Shown piece by piece: positions 11,161 through 25,572 of a stretch of 64,000 nucleotides of DNA. Position 1 is the first letter of the stretch. The number at the start of each line of letters is the position of its first letter. The stretch is from Hymenolepis diminuta (taxonomy: Eukaryota; Platyhelminthes; Cestoda; Cyclophyllidea; Hymenolepididae), in assembly GCA_900708905.1 (NCBI GenBank), contig CAADRB010000030.1:173703-237702 (forward strand), given 5' to 3'. Position numbers and translations under genes: made by a program. A model generated the notes under the pieces. The model did no database searches and had not been told where the DNA came from. It saw nothing but the letters and a program-made list of their open reading frames with translations.

Positions 11161-13885
11161 TAACTCATACAATGACAAGAAAGACAAAGAGATATAAATT
11201 GTAATGTTGGTGCAATATATCTTTTATTGACATTTACATTGAAATATGTTCGGCATTTTACGAGGCCTTTAAGAAGAATTACCAATTTCTTTCATCTCCC
11301 TGTTGACTATTCCTAATTTGGGTGGTCGCACAGATCTGGAAGACCCAGATCACTAAATTTGACAGTATTCCGTTAGTGATAAGGAACCAATGGACTAAAC
11401 CTTAATGTATCCATGACAAATCAGATTTTTTCCCTAGCTTTATACGGGGAGGGGCGGCAGGAAATGTGTCCAAGTAGTTAAGAAATGGTGGAGTGAGTAA
11501 GGAAGTTAGAATATCAAATGTCTTATTTAATTTGAATTCTGGAAGTAGTTAGTTATAAATACTATCATGTGAAGCATTTTTACTGTTCAATATCCTTTTG
11601 TTTGATTTTCAAGGTTTAAAATAAGTTTTATTGATAAGATTATATCCCAAATATGCAAACTGTGTTGACTGGTTGATTTTACGATCTAAAAGTCGTTGTC
11701 AATGAGAAAACTTATTACAGTTCAATCTGAACCGCTACCAGTATAGCGTAATTTATATTAGCTCACTTTTTTCAGAATTAAGCGCAATTTCAAAAATGAT
11801 GGGAAGAGGAAATTAAATATTAACTTCGTCAAGAGAGTATTTAATAGGTATTCACAATTATATTCTCTCCTTGATAATCACTTTCATTCATTTCTTTCTT
11901 ATTGCACCTAAGAGCAGATAGCTGAGACAATCAATAACCTTCTGAATAGCAACAGACAAATGAAAAAGTTGACATGCACCCATTCCTAATCAATCTTTGT
12001 CATGGGGACTGGTAACATTCTGAGTGAAATCATATAATGGTTTATTGAAATGTGATTATATAGGTCTGTGTAATCAAGCGAACAGTGAGGCTTTAAAAAT
12101 TATTACTGGATTGGTAGCCGATGTATCTTACAATTGTTACATTTCTCTATGCCTCTGTCTTTATTAGTAGTGCATAGGAAAATAAATTTAAATAAAGTTT
12201 TAATCTCAATGGAAATATAGTGAGCACTGGTAAGTTTAAATATCCTCGCTAATCAACTTTACCTGCTCATGACTTTACAACATGCACATGAATCAAAGCG
12301 GCATGTTTAACAATCCTACTAAATCGTCTAGTTATCAGGCTCAGAATATCGAGAACGGGAACTCACCCAAAAATCCAGGGATTAAATCATGAAAATTGAA
12401 ACGGCAAATATTTGAAACACGTTATATTCCTTATGAACATGTGTACAAGGCAAAGCTACCAGATTTAAGATTATTTAACATTCTTGACATTCTGGTTTCA
12501 TTATATTATTCCTACTCGACCTACGGTTATATTCTTTACTGGATATTTTTCTACTTTGCATAAGATTTGTAAAGCTTTTTTTTGCATTTCCATGGAAAAT
12601 AAAAGTGTTTGTCATTAATCTTCCATGCTTGGGACTGGCATTTTCAATGAAGCCTGTAAACTCGACATTTATTGAGGAGATCCAAAGAAGTGGTTAATAT
12701 AGTGATATTCTGAATTTATCACCAATATTTGTTCAATAAGAAATTTTATGCTGGCAAATATATCTCTATTTCCTGTAAAAGAGCAAATGTAAATCAAGTC
12801 ATTTGTTCAGTTTCTAATTTTATATAAAATTTCACATTTCTACTTCGACAAATGCAAACAATCAATATTTAAAAGCAGTATTTAGTTAGTTATCATAAAT
12901 TAATTGTAAAATCACATTAGATGGCATATTTAATCTGATGTTTGAATGTTAAAATTATGTTTTAATACAAACACTTGAGCATCTTATCAGTTATTGATAG
13001 TTTGTACGTAGAAGCATTATTATATCCTTTTAGATGGTTGCATTTTATTCCAATATAAAATATTTTGCTATAAACTAAAAACACAAACTGGCTGAATCAT
13101 TATTTTCCATAGGGAAGGCATGCATTAACAGGAGCGGGCAATAATGCGTAAACTCAGTGAAGTCATGCATTAACTATTAAAATTATATTTTATTTGTATG
13201 AAAAACTCATTTTCTGACACAGATTTCTATCCGTCTGAAATGGGCGTTAATTTGAAATTATAAATCTTTGATGCAAATTTTAATTTTTTGTCCTTGTTTT
13301 GTGATGTATTTATAGAACTTTTTGTACTATCTGTGACTATGAAAAAAGCTACTGGATAACATGCTACTGCTTTTGAAAACCGCAATGTAAGTAAGGGAAT
13401 TAGCGATTTTCAGTTAACTGCACCTAAAGCGATAAAGAGGAGGTGTGTACTTTTATAATTCTCTAAATGGATTTGCGTTCAAAGAAATGTGTTTTCGTTA
13501 CTTAACGCATGAAAATTGCACTTTTAAAGGGTGATTGCAAAGTGGTGATTTACGAAGATTTAGAGATATTTTTAAGACTGGACAACGTTAATGACACGTC
13601 GTTTTAGGGAAATGAATAGTAGCTTGGTAGCTGATTTTTTCAACCCTAGCTGTTATAAAGGCTGTTAATTTTCTATCAGTCAATGACAGGATAGAAAGAA
13701 GGACGGCAAAGCATAGGAGAGCAAAGTTTATTGTAAGAGGACCTTATGTCAAGATGGAGATGTGTTGATATGCCGTGTGTGTTTACAAGTGGAACATTTA
13801 TATTATGTTGAGAAGAGGTAAAATAGATCGAATGGCTTAGGATGGAGCTGATGGGGGAGACTAAGAACTAGCAAGATCCACTCAA

Positions 13886-13995
13886 GAGTCACCAAAATAT
13901 TTTAATCACGCTAACTGATATAACCCACTTGAGGACATCCGATACTTCTACAGAGAAGTTTGAGGTCACAGCAGGGGTTAAGCTTTCCGAACTCC
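13886..13995 (+). repeat. dispersed repeat family R5
   Basis: This matches the reverse complement of 42705-42830, sharing GATCC, CTCAAG, TTTAATCAC, TGAGGACA and the long block GGTCACAGCAGGGGTTAA. The family is unnamed and has no coding frame. Confidence 0.5.
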
Positions 13996-16900
13996 GCAGA
14001 TGTACATATTAACAGTCTTGATGTGGGAATAGTTTTATCTCAGAGAAAATTGGTGATAACTAAGAGAAACATGTTTAATTTGAGAATAATTTAATAGATT
14101 TTGCCACAAACCCAGGTGAGAAAACAGAGCATAAATGATGATGAATCATTACAGAAGTATTGATGCCAGGAGCTGTCATGCCAGACTCAAGATTACAGGT
14201 TCATGGAGTCCTAAACCAATTTGGAATTAGATGACGTATACTTATACATGGAGCTATTTGGAATAAAGTCGGATTTATTAAAAAAACAGTGCCATGAATT
14301 TGGTTTTTAACATAGACAGTTATTTCCCAACCTGTTTGCAGAACGGTCACCTTTGTTGAATAAAAAAAGCACAATGCCGAATTTTTCTACCTACGAATAG
14401 AATTCATCTAAATTTTCCTTCTAACTAGTCTCCAATACTAACAAAAAGAGTTCTGTCATTTTAGAACCGTTCTACAATTTCAAATAGCCGCATTATTTAG
14501 AAAATAAAACAATTATTTCTGACAGCAGAAAATATTGTTAGTTATGTAAACAAGGTTTTAAATTATGAAGTTATCAAAATCTAACCCCAAAAAATAAAAA
14601 TTCAACCACATTTCTTGCAGAGTGCTGCAAATAATGTTTTTATATTTTTAATGTGTATGAATAACTTAATATGTTTTATACATGCAATTATAATATTTTA
14701 AATTAGTGTGGCTTAAAAATACCTTTTATTAGAGATGTGCATATCGCAGTATACTTTATAGGTGACAGAGTTTGAATTTTCCGAATTTAAGGCATAAATC
14801 ACAACGATTTCAGAATCAAAGCATTGAATGATTTATAAAATGGTTAAGTGGAATGATTTGTTCAAATTATTTCTATTATCCAAAGCTCTACCAAAGCCTA
14901 CGGATTTAATCGAAGAATAAAAATAGTCTTAATGGATAATCAAAAGGAAATCAAAAGTGAAGACTGGTGCTTAATTTGCATTATGAGATCTTTGAGAAAT
15001 GGCTTACAATAAGCAATGAATGAAATGACGTCAAGGCCATGGATGTATTATGGTCATAATATTCGGAGCTTGTTGACTGGTTGTTCTAATTCCGTGACTA
15101 GTCTCGCCACCTCGCGTTACTCGAATATTTTTACATCGGAGTTAGTAGATGAAGCCAACACATACGCTGTAAACATACACTCACTTAATAGTATTAACAA
15201 AAAACTCTGCAAAGATTGCTGTTTAACTCGAAGGGGCGGATTTAACTGAACCATAAATTGATTCAAAATGATTTGAATCAGCACTTTGGACTGCTAGGTA
15301 ATAGATATATTTAACATGCTTGCTAATCGATACCAAATATACTCCAAATAAAAACGAAAATTCCATTTGAACATATGTCTACGTGACAAAGAATGATCAA
15401 TAATTTGTTCAATTACAAAGAGGTGGGTGTGGCTGGTTTCGCTTTAAATAAATATTCATCTCGTTTTTGCTTCAGTAAAATCATATAAATTCATTTGAAA
15501 TATAAGTGCTTTTTTATCATGGCAAATATTTGGAATTCAGAAGTTAAATACACATTTCTCGGAACATTTGAGAATTAATTCGCGTGTTTTGCAAATATCT
15601 CTACTTATTTCTCTTGCTCTAATTTATAAAAGTTTATTTGGCAACTATAATTTACAATATTTCAATATTAAATAGGAATGATTTTAGGTTAGAAGAGTAA
15701 ACTAATCAAAAAAAGCTGACTAACATGTCGTCGGGAGGGAAATAAATAAAATTTATTTTATAAACATATGCAGATGCGGAGCAATGCAATTAAAAGAGTA
15801 TTGTGAAAGTGGAAAAATATAAATGTAAATGTAAATATTATTAGTCACATTTGCGCATTAATTTCAATCAGTTTGGATTTTATTATGGATTCCAAAGTAA
15901 ACGAAAAACTTTCAAGTTTCAATCATTAGAGAGTATCTGAATAATGAAAAAGTAAGACAGTCCATGACCCGGAGGGGAAGTATTAAGGGTGAATTCATGA
16001 CATTCTGAATGCTTCTTGCATTATTTGAATACTGGATGCATTGGACCATCCATTTTCACAAAAAATTGATTTATTCTTCAAAAATTTGACCTTAATGCTT
16101 CCGGGTTCATAGTTTATTCATAAAGTGATCAAAGTTAGCGATTTTTCATGCAACTTAAAGCAACTGGATGATAAATATATATTAATTAATAAAATAATTC
16201 ACTTGCAACAGTGTCCACTTGTGTTTACTATATCTTCCTATTTAAACTTTATCGCAATTATCAGTACTTTCTTAGCAACCGACAAATATTGGAATTAATG
16301 ATTTTTTGTTGCGTTTAATCAAACTGGAAAATGACTTCCTTTGGTATTTAAGAAAATAATGTATGTATCACACCTTGATTATTCTTAATCAGATTAATCA
16401 AAATCATTTCAGTATCGATCTCGCATACTCATGGAAGGAAGTATTTGCAACGCTTGTCGAAATAATCTAAAGAGAAACCTATTCTATTGTCTGTCCTGTT
16501 GGTCAGAATTTATCAATGCTGTGGATTATTGTGGGAGATTATGGGTGACTTGAAGACGAAAGAACCAACTTCACACTTACTGATAATATGATCACTTCGA
16601 ATTTTAATAATCAGGCTTTAGAGTTGCAGAGACCGCAAGATAACTGATTCTGCAGTAAGAAACTCCAGTTATTCCCCTTTGCAATAAAACGAGAAAGACT
16701 TACTGTTCAAGAATCGAAATAATGACTTACCTCATAATTGCCGTGGCACTGCAAATCAATTACAGTTTATCATTATGTGGCGACAATAAAATTATAGCTC
16801 CACAAAATAAGAACTTAAATATTGTTAAATTTTGGTCAAGCCTAATGTAAACTAGGGCTATTTGATTTTACTGGAAATTTGCGGTGTTTTCTCAAGAGAG

Positions 16901-19900
16901 ATCGACAGGTAATTTTTAGAGTTAGGAAAGAAATCTTACTTGGGTCAAAGGGACCTTATGGAGAATATTGTTCATTTATGCCCAAACATATCAAAATAAC
17001 ATTAAAATAAAATACAGCACTTAAGATAATAGACAGGCAGAGTTTCGTTTTTGAGGATATTCAATAAATAAAATATCTAAGATATCAAAGAACAAATTTT
17101 GATTGTCTGTAATATTTTGAAACTGTTGATTTTTAAAGATAACTTACAAAAATTAAAACGAATACGAGATATGAGATAGTATAGGTATTTGGAGCCATTG
17201 TTGTCATTAGAAAAATAATATCACGTTCGGTTATTCTAACCAATGGTGTCCCCTTATTTTTTGAACTTGTTTAATTTAGAAGTAAGTGTTCTTTCGCAAT
17301 CAGAGGAATATGGGTTGAAATTTCAGATTAAATAATAAAAATTAATGCAAATCTTTGCTCTTGAAAATTATCACTAGCTTGCCTTTAAAGATAAATTCTA
17401 TCAAAATATTCTCAAGGTTCCAATAAGAGAATTTTCGATTGGTAGAGGCCAGACTGCAACCTGAGTTACGTAGGTTTCTTGGCTTCAGACCGAAATACCC
17501 ACTTTGCTTTTTTCTTCCCCTTGGTAATTATCAAATTCAGAGCTATAAAAGTCTTTATAAAATATCTTATAGTTACAATCCTATGTTTATGAAAAATGGA
17601 CAAAAATTAAATTACTTTAACAAAAAACATAGGAACAGAAATATCCTATATTAATGGAAAAAGAACGTAAAAATTAGAAGATACTCTTATTAACCATAAG
17701 AGAAAACTGGTATTTTTGTAAAATTACATGGATTTTAGTTCAATGTTTAACCCGATTCATCTTATCGATAATTTAGCTGCACGAGGCATTTATTTTCACC
17801 TACCGAGATCAATCACCAAATTATAAAATCGGCTCCTCCACTTGTGCGCTTTGAAATTACATCAATATAAGATCACTCGGCAATATTTTGCTGTATCTTC
17901 TTCTGCTGTAATTAATAAAAGGCACCAAATCTTACTTTTACCGATATAAATTCATACATGTGTACGTTAACTGCGAAGACTGAGCCGTTTATAGGCGTTC
18001 ACGTTGGGTGAACTTCTGAAACATTTTACATAAAATCAATTACATGTTCTAATCATTTGAAATGAAATATATACTGATGAAATGCTACTGACGACTCAAT
18101 TTGATTAGAGAACTTTGAGATAAACTTGAAATCTATTAGAGATATTGAAATTAAACTTTCACAAAAAGAGATTATAAATGTCTGCTAATGTTTTTTATTT
18201 TGTATTTTGCATCAATTTTTCTAACCGAATGTAAATTATTTAAAAATGTACTTTGATGATTGAGGAATTAGAACTGTGCAGCTGCTGAAGAAATTGTAAT
18301 ACTTAATCTGTAAACAGCCATAGCTTACTGTGGGCTTTCAAAGTGTAAATCTATTTCAGGTATTTCTGTCACTCCCGTTACTAGAGTGACTCAGATGTCG
18401 ATGCAAAGCAGTGCAGTTCATTATTAGAAAATTAAGTTGCGTGCACACTAATCTCACCATCCAGAAGAATTTTATATGACTGTTAGGGAAGTGATAACAG
18501 ACGATACGCGGCTGTTCCTACCATCAAAATTTCGTTTTCCTATGTAAAATTGTATTGCTACCCGTCAGTTACCGCTTATTTGGATACCGATGCCCTCCAA
18601 ATATTGAATTAGTAAGTTTTCTCTTGTCGAAAAAATGTTCAGGTATGAATGTGAAAGAACTTTTATATCTTAGCATGAGACTAGTATTCACCATTTCACC
18701 TTATTAAGTATTGCTTCCTTTGTTCACTCATCATCAGCTTCCCAATCAGGACAATGCTATTCGCTTTTCCGATTCATTAAACTTTTAGGTTGAAGATCGG
18801 TAATTTAAGCCTTTTCGGTGTAAATGCACCGTGCCTCACTTGATGGCACAGAATTGGTTAACCTCTACAACAGAGTTTTACTCAGGATGTCCATATATGC
18901 GCACTGTAACCTGCGGTAGCCAAGCACATCCGGGAATCACTGAAGATTATGCCGTGGCTGACGGCTGACGGAAAAATGATTGTATGTATAATAATTTTTT
19001 ATCAATTAACTAAGATCGCTTTCCAACCACCTAATTTCTTTAGCAATATAAATTATTTAATTTATTTCTAGTCTAGATTCCCTTTGTATGAATATGAAAT
19101 TAACCTTCCACAATATTTGATCGTTTAAGAATTGTGCCTTGATCGTACATAATTTTAGAGTCTTAACAATTGCCAAACATCTGATTTGTGTTAGTGTGTT
19201 CCTTAACAGATGCGACATTATTTGCTTGTGATACCTTATAATTATTGATATGCTGCGTGTTTAACCTTGAGATTTAACCCCATGGATTCTTATTTACACT
19301 CATAAACTACTGATATACAATCTTCAAGTACCTATTATCCAGAAATTTATGCATTTTTGCACTAAAAACACATTCCTACGCTCTACTGATAGTTTCGTCT
19401 GACCGGGATCAAGCACCGACAATTAACTTTGACTAAATAAGCCATATTTCTTTGCTAAGGCAGTTTTTTTATTTAACCGTTAAATAAATAAATAATGGTG
19501 AATAGGAGAGCTCATATAAATTTTTATAAATAATCCGGATATTCTCTTTCCAAATTTTTAATTATATTTTCTTCAAGCCATAAACTAACTGGTGTGAAAG
19601 TAGACTTATTTAAAATTTTAAAAGAGCTGAAACGTTTTCTGAAATGCAACACCTCATGAATTCTGTGAATATCAAATTAGTCCCTAGAAAGTACTATTAC
19701 TGGGGTTTCTTTTTGGGAAAGTAGGATAGAAGGTAATTTAAAAGCTCATCCCATAGTACTAAAAGAAAGTGATTCATGATCATACTGACGCCGATTTAAG
19801 AAATTCAAAAACAGCTTGAAAAAGCTCACTTACAGCTAACCAAGATGTTTTGATGAAATTTCTAATGGGAAAAAACGCATGATCATTTTAAATGGATATA

Positions 19901-20205
19901 AATAATTAACAAATTTTCGGCATAATAAACGAAAAATTAAACAGGAATATAAATTTTTATCCTTTATCTAACTTCTCATTATTATAGTTAAGTCAAGTAA
20001 TTTTAAAGATGTCATAAAGGATTTAATCTGTACAGTTGAATAGCTGTACAAAAGTCATAAATAACTTACATTATAAACAATTCATGGTCGTTGGGGAATA
20101 GTGAGATGTTTGCGAACTATCAGCATGGCGTATGTAAACAAAAGCAGGGTTAATAATTGCAAGTCACAAAAGAGTCAAAAAGGTAAAATAAAGAGAACAA
20201 ATAAA
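13996..20205. other. intergenic AT-rich DNA
   Basis: No gene is supported. An imperfect inverted repeat at 15963-16111 is listed separately. A GC-richer island at 18780-18970 has a 56-codon open stretch with no recognisable product. Confidence 0.45.
15963..16111. repeat. imperfect inverted repeat, MITE-like
   Basis: The left arm 15963-15996 (CATGACCCGGAGGGGAAGTA...) pairs with the right arm 16085-16111, whose reverse complement begins TATGAACCCGGAAGCATTAAGG. The arms match apart from a 4-base insertion and a few changes. The whole unit is about 150 bases. No transposase, second copy or clear target duplication was seen. Confidence 0.35.
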
Positions 20206-20303
20206 ATCTATAATATCTATAATTATATATATTACATATATAATATAATATAACTCGAAGTAATAGGAAAGGTGAAAAATTTTAATTATAATAATAATAA
20301 TAA
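20206..20303. repeat. AT-rich simple repeats
   Basis: A run of TATA/ATTA-type sequence (20206-20253) is followed by an ATA trinucleotide repeat (20286-20303). Confidence 0.8.
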
Positions 20304-23300
20304 GAAAACAATAATTACTACACTTTCGACATGGATTTTGAATTCAGGGCCTACTTTGAGTTATTTTATTTTCCGGGATCAACTATCGCCTACTTTTAGG
20401 ACGGACAGGGTTTGTTAGGATTAAAACAAATATTAATTTACTCGATTTGAAAATAGGTTTTGTGGCCCTTTATTAGAAATTTATTATTTTTAGTTTCCAT
20501 TCTCTGATATCTGATTTATGTGAATTTAAATTTCACATGTCCCAAGTTATACTACAGCTCCCCTTTTGAGAAATTCTCTGTAGCATCACGATACAATTTA
20601 TAAATATTGCCTCTTAAAAGATAAATTAATCTGCATATTATTTTATAGAACTATATTATTATTCAGTTATTGACTTTGACATTAAGAAAGAGTTTTGCTA
20701 GGCCTGTTCCTAAGACATTCTTATTTAAATGTAATAAATGTTACAAGTTAATAAATTACTATCTTTTGTCACTATTATTCACCTGTTATTTTTAATCTGA
20801 AAAACCTGATTTCCTCTACATTTCATCATCGGTTATACCATTGTAAAGAGTGTTTAGAAACGTCTGCCATATCATGACTTATAGCTATAAATATATCTCC
20901 CTTAGGAGGGGGTTTTCCTAGAGTCATCTTGGGTAGAGAGGTAGCATCGTTCAGCCTTCCTGCTGAAAATCTCGAATCCTGCCTCTCCCCCTCCTCCCCC
21001 TCCGCTCCACCTTGCAGGATAATCTTAACTGGTCCGGTTGACCATCGAAGCCATGACTTCTGAATTCTCAAATGGGATTGAAAATATGTGTAGGTAGAGA
21101 ATTTGAAGTGTGAATATAAGTAAATATTAAGTAAATATAAAGTTATTAAAAATATTATAAAGCATCATAAGCGCAAATAATTTTTGTAAAAAAATCGATT
21201 AGTCAAAGGATAAATCAAGCCTATAGGAACAGATAAACCATTCTTAACTTTCAAAATATGAAGTTTGTACATCCAAAAGTATGATAGAAATATATGAAAC
21301 TTTTCTTTCTTTTATTCTTCTGATCAAGAAACTATAAGTTATAACTATGCACAAGGCAGGAGAGCTTACAGTAGGTTTCATTAATTGCCTATGAAAAAGT
21401 ATTAATTATTAATTAATTTGCGTATATTTTGATATATCTAAAAAGGTGAGGAAAGTTTTAAGATTTTGACTTTAATTACTGAAGTGGTTTCCAAAGATTT
21501 ATATAAGTCTACAATTAGTAAACAATTTCCAATCAAATATGAGTTGCTTTTTTGGAATTTCCATACCATAAAAAAATGACTCTCAAAAGTCAGTTGCTAG
21601 ATTGGGAAAGAATGTGATAGAGGAATGGGTCTTTCAAGGAACGACAGAAAGTAGAAAACAGGGTAAAAATCGAAAGGTAAGCAGCGATAACAGGCGACAT
21701 TGATTAGGAATAAAGTCACTTCGAGTGCGGCGGCAAGCAGTTTGTCATTTTGTGATATTCACCAATTGTGCTAACTTTTATATGTTCCCCTTTTGTTTTT
21801 CTACATGGGCCCTACTATTATCAAACTTTTACACATCTGCACCTGAATAAGTTATTTTTTCTTTGTGTTGTAATCTTTCCCCTCACAAAATGGACTGGCT
21901 GCCGACAAGTTAGATATTTCCGACGTGGTCTTTTTCTCCTACCCAAAAAGTGCAAAGCCTACAAAAGTCTTTAGCTAGAATACATCTCTTCCATGCAATA
22001 CCTACAAGGCAAATTGGGAAACTCCACCTAAAAATAAACTAAAATATATGTGCGAAATATAGATGTCAAAAATTATGTATTTAAATAATCGACACCAATG
22101 TGTATTTCTTTTATTCCAGGCCCTTTGTCTTATCGGAAATGAGTATTAGTATTCAAATACACCAACTTGATTTTGTATTAACGGCCGTCGCAAAACTATA
22201 GATTAAAACTGTAATAAAACTTCCGAACTTCAGGAGCATTATGACTTTATTTACAGGCTTATATAGAAGAGCTTATGCAATTTAAGTTATTTATGCAATG
22301 ATAAATACGTAATTCGATTGAATAATCAGTAACTGAATGAGTAATGTGGTTAAAATATTAACACAATCAAACTTCCCCAACAACGTTTTTATCTTTTGAT
22401 TCCTATCGTGGCATCTTAACGAAAGTCTTATTTCCAGATATTCATTCGAAGCGATTCTAGATAGCCAAGTGCAACATCTGGTTATACAGGAGATGAAAAT
22501 AATGCCGTTTCCCCCCATATGGTTCGTAAGACATGCATACAATTACTAGACTGGCAGGGGCTAACAAGATCATCTTATTTAGTATCTACGAAGTTATACT
22601 TATCAGCTAATTCGTTTCGTTGTAGAAAGTGGCTGAAATTAAACGCATATTATGATGTAATCAATTTTATATTTGAGTCGACTTTTACAATCCACGGTTA
22701 GCAAAAGTTGCTAATAATAATATGGGAGATATAATATGGCTTCCTCAATATAACACGTTAATTGTAGTGTTTTTGGATTCTGTTAACTTTACCATTTAAG
22801 CTAACTAGCAAACTTATACTCGTTGAAAGAAGTTGTTCAAGAAGAAATTGGCAAATCAATCCTTATTCTAATATTTTGGAATTTTTCCGTATAATTATTC
22901 GAAATGCAAAACTGCTCTATGTATTCCTGAGTTCAACATTCAGAACTACATACTGCAGAAAATCTGTAAAAGAATATCAAAATTTAAAACCATAAACGTG
23001 GCAGAAGTCTCTTCAGTGTAAAAAATATAAAAACCATGCATCTATTTTCCAATTTCGACTCTTAATACGATAAGCAAACAAATCGACTTATTATTTATTA
23101 AAATACATTTCCTTTCACTTCATCGTATGCTGCAATGGAGATTCTACCCTCCCCGCAATCAAGGTATATAAATGACAGTGTTTTGTATTGTTTTGACGTC
23201 CGATATGTCCATATTTAGATAGGAAAGTTGTAAAAATACGACCGGGTAGAAGAATTAGTCCCACGATTGTATATTGAAAGGTTTCAGAGCTTGCTTCACG

Positions 23301-25395
23301 GGTAGTTATATTGAAGGGTTAAATGCTTAATCCAGCACAAAACATCCAAGAGGATTAAATTGCATAAGTCGGGCTACAAATAGGTACTGACTCGGAACAA
23401 ATATGCTCTTCAAAATTATGAACATTTGTAGATATGGAGAGGGGGAGGATTTAGGTTAAGCGCATAAATTATGTATAATGTAACGTGTTTACAAGTGCGG
23501 TTAGGCCAGAAACTATCAGCAAAATCCTTTTTTTAATTTAATCCGAAAAAGATCTGACTTTTTAGCATTATTTTTCCGGAAAAATCTTGCAAATAGTGCT
23601 AAGAACAAATTTACTCTTGACCCACCGTTCTAAATATACGAATAAAACACTTTTGATGCAACCTTTTCGTAAAGTCGATAATCTCTGGGACTTATTTATA
23701 AAACTTTACTAACCATAGCATCCAACTACGGAGTTTTTAAGGCATCCAATTGCACAGTATTTAAGCCTAAAGATATTGAAAGTTGCAGTGAATTAAAAAA
23801 TAACAGGTAAATGTAGAAGGTCTAAGCATACTGGAAAATACACATTTAATACTCATTTTGCGAATTCTTAAATAAAATATTTCTCTTTAATTTTAAAACG
23901 GTATAACTTAACAGACTATTCTCAGAAAAATTATTTTTTAAATGCTGCATTCTTTCCTGAAAAAATGATATTCCGTACGTAGGGATTGTAGTTTTTAAAT
24001 AAATTTATGAATGATATTGAAGTGACTCTTAAATTTAAATAAAATTCTTTAACAAATAGGGAAAGAGTTAAATTATTTAATGATAAGGAAGCTGCAGATT
24101 ATTTTTAATGCAAAATCACTGCAATTGCACATGCTTCGAATTGTACGTTTATTACCTTTTTCGGTATTTTAGAATGTATTATTAACTAGCAGTTAAATTA
24201 GCAATTCAGCAGGCATGCTATAATCACTCGCCTTCAGAATTCAACGGTATTCGTTTCTACTTCTTGGGCCTAATTGACGTTGCTCAATTGTTAATTGAAC
24301 CAAGTCTGGGTAGTACCATCTACTTGTTCTTGATTATGAGTCACAAGGCAACTAAGGTAGTCCTGAACCCTATGAATATCGTGCTCATCACTTTAAGGAT
24401 CACCTTAAATATTAATATTTAGAAATTACATAGTAAACTTTATCCTTTATGGGAAAGGTTCTCAATTCAAGCTAAGTAATATTTATCAGAGGCCCTGGCT
24501 TTATCATTTGTTACTGAAGCTCTATTCCCCGGTTCATCCTTTACTCAATGTTTTAACTTTTTTCTCTGATTAAAAGTTATGAATGTACTTGCCTCACTCA
24601 TTAAAAGGTTTTGTAAAAGATTTGTATTATCGCTAAAACAGTAATAATTCCCCGTATCCCTTCTCCCATAAACACATTTAGACTTGTATGCATCTGCCGC
24701 TATTTCCAGACTAAATCATAACATGCGAGTAGGTTTTGATGAAATTAATTAGAATAATTTACATCTGGTGAATCCATTTGGAACTTAAACATTCACAGCT
24801 TCTGGCCAATAAAATTGTTTTTAAACATTCAATCTAGCAAATGACAAAAAAATCGATTCATTTATTTCAGTGGATATATTAATGAGAGTAAGTTAAATCT
24901 TGTTTACAAAGTTTGTGATTTTTTATCAAAATCGATCTCGAAAAACTAAATTACTTTCTGGAATGTTTTATGATTTTCTTTACATTATGAAATTGCAGCT
25001 AATACAGATCGTATTTAGTGCCGATGTTTAACTATCTAAAACTTTAAAAATGATTTTTCTATGGATTTTAATTACATTGTTTGCTTTCTTATTTCATGCA
25101 TTATAAGCCCTATTTTTACTGCTTTGAAAATATTAACCACATTCTCTCTGATATTTTATTTGTTCGAAATTCGTCTAATGGCTCTACCAAACAGGTACCT
25201 TCACTTATAAAAATGCACGATACTGATGTATTTTTTGGGTTTCTGCTAAAAGTGCTTGATGGATTTTTCGAACAGACAGTTGGTGCGTAAGTGGTAAGAG
25301 TTTCAGTTCGCTTTGACAAGACCTGGCATTCCAAAGTCGAAGTTTTAGAATTTTTCCCTTTAGTTCTTGACAAGAGCACTTGAATTTTTACTTTC
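20304..25395. other. intergenic DNA
   Basis: No coding region is supported. A GC-richer, pyrimidine-rich patch near 20900-21060 contains the tRNA-like sequence listed separately. The rest is featureless. Confidence 0.45.
20915..20990 (+). other. degenerate tRNA-like sequence
   Basis: GGGTAGAGAGGTAGCATCG resembles a D arm. It is followed by TCAGC-CTTCCT-GCTGA, which forms a 5-bp anticodon-like stem, and by TCTCGAATCC, close to a B box. The anticodon loop has 6 instead of 7 bases, and no acceptor stem closes. It is not a functional tRNA gene as written. It could be a tRNA-derived SINE head or chance. Confidence 0.22.
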
Positions 25396-25572
25396 ATGAC
25401 CGCCAAAAGACAACTAGTAATGCTCAGGTCAGTTTTAAGAACGAAAGTAATTTCGATTAAAACTCGAGTAAAACTGCTAGAAACAGTCTCCTGGTCTATT
25501 CTTCCTTACGGTGCGTCTAGTGTTGTCGATCACAAAGTGGGTGATAATAAAGATTTTCAGAACACAGTTTGA
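25396..25572 (+). mobile_element. LINE reverse-transcriptase fragment
   Basis: This 58-codon open stretch ends in TGA at 25570-25572. It reads FMTAKRQLVML, then SIKTRVKLLETVSWSILPYG. It matches the region after the catalytic core in many non-LTR retrotransposon reverse transcriptases, where a typical form is SLKTRxKLLxxxVWSxLLYGxExW. Here the usual LLYG is LPYG and the Cys/Glu-Trp that follows is lost (ASSVV). Upstream and downstream frames are broken, and no endonuclease or YxDD catalytic motif is seen. This is a short, dead, 5'-truncated relic. Confidence 0.55.

Larger units (their letters stand above)
10236..13885. other. intergenic DNA with one R1 repeat and a small hairpin
   Basis: No coding region is supported. 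The R1 copy at 10921-11055 and the hairpin at 11115-11160 are listed separately. The rest is AT-rich and featureless. Confidence 0.45.

Noticed and set aside
13390..13400. AAT|GTAAGT as an exon end
   Set aside because: The upstream frame is open for only about 15 codons and lacks an acceptor.
18800..18970. 56-codon open stretch with several Cys
   Set aside because: The patch is GC-richer, so a stretch of this length is expected by chance; no convincing splice sites or family resemblance.
20915..20990. functional tRNA gene
   Set aside because: The acceptor stem does not close, the anticodon loop is one base short and the T arm is imperfect.
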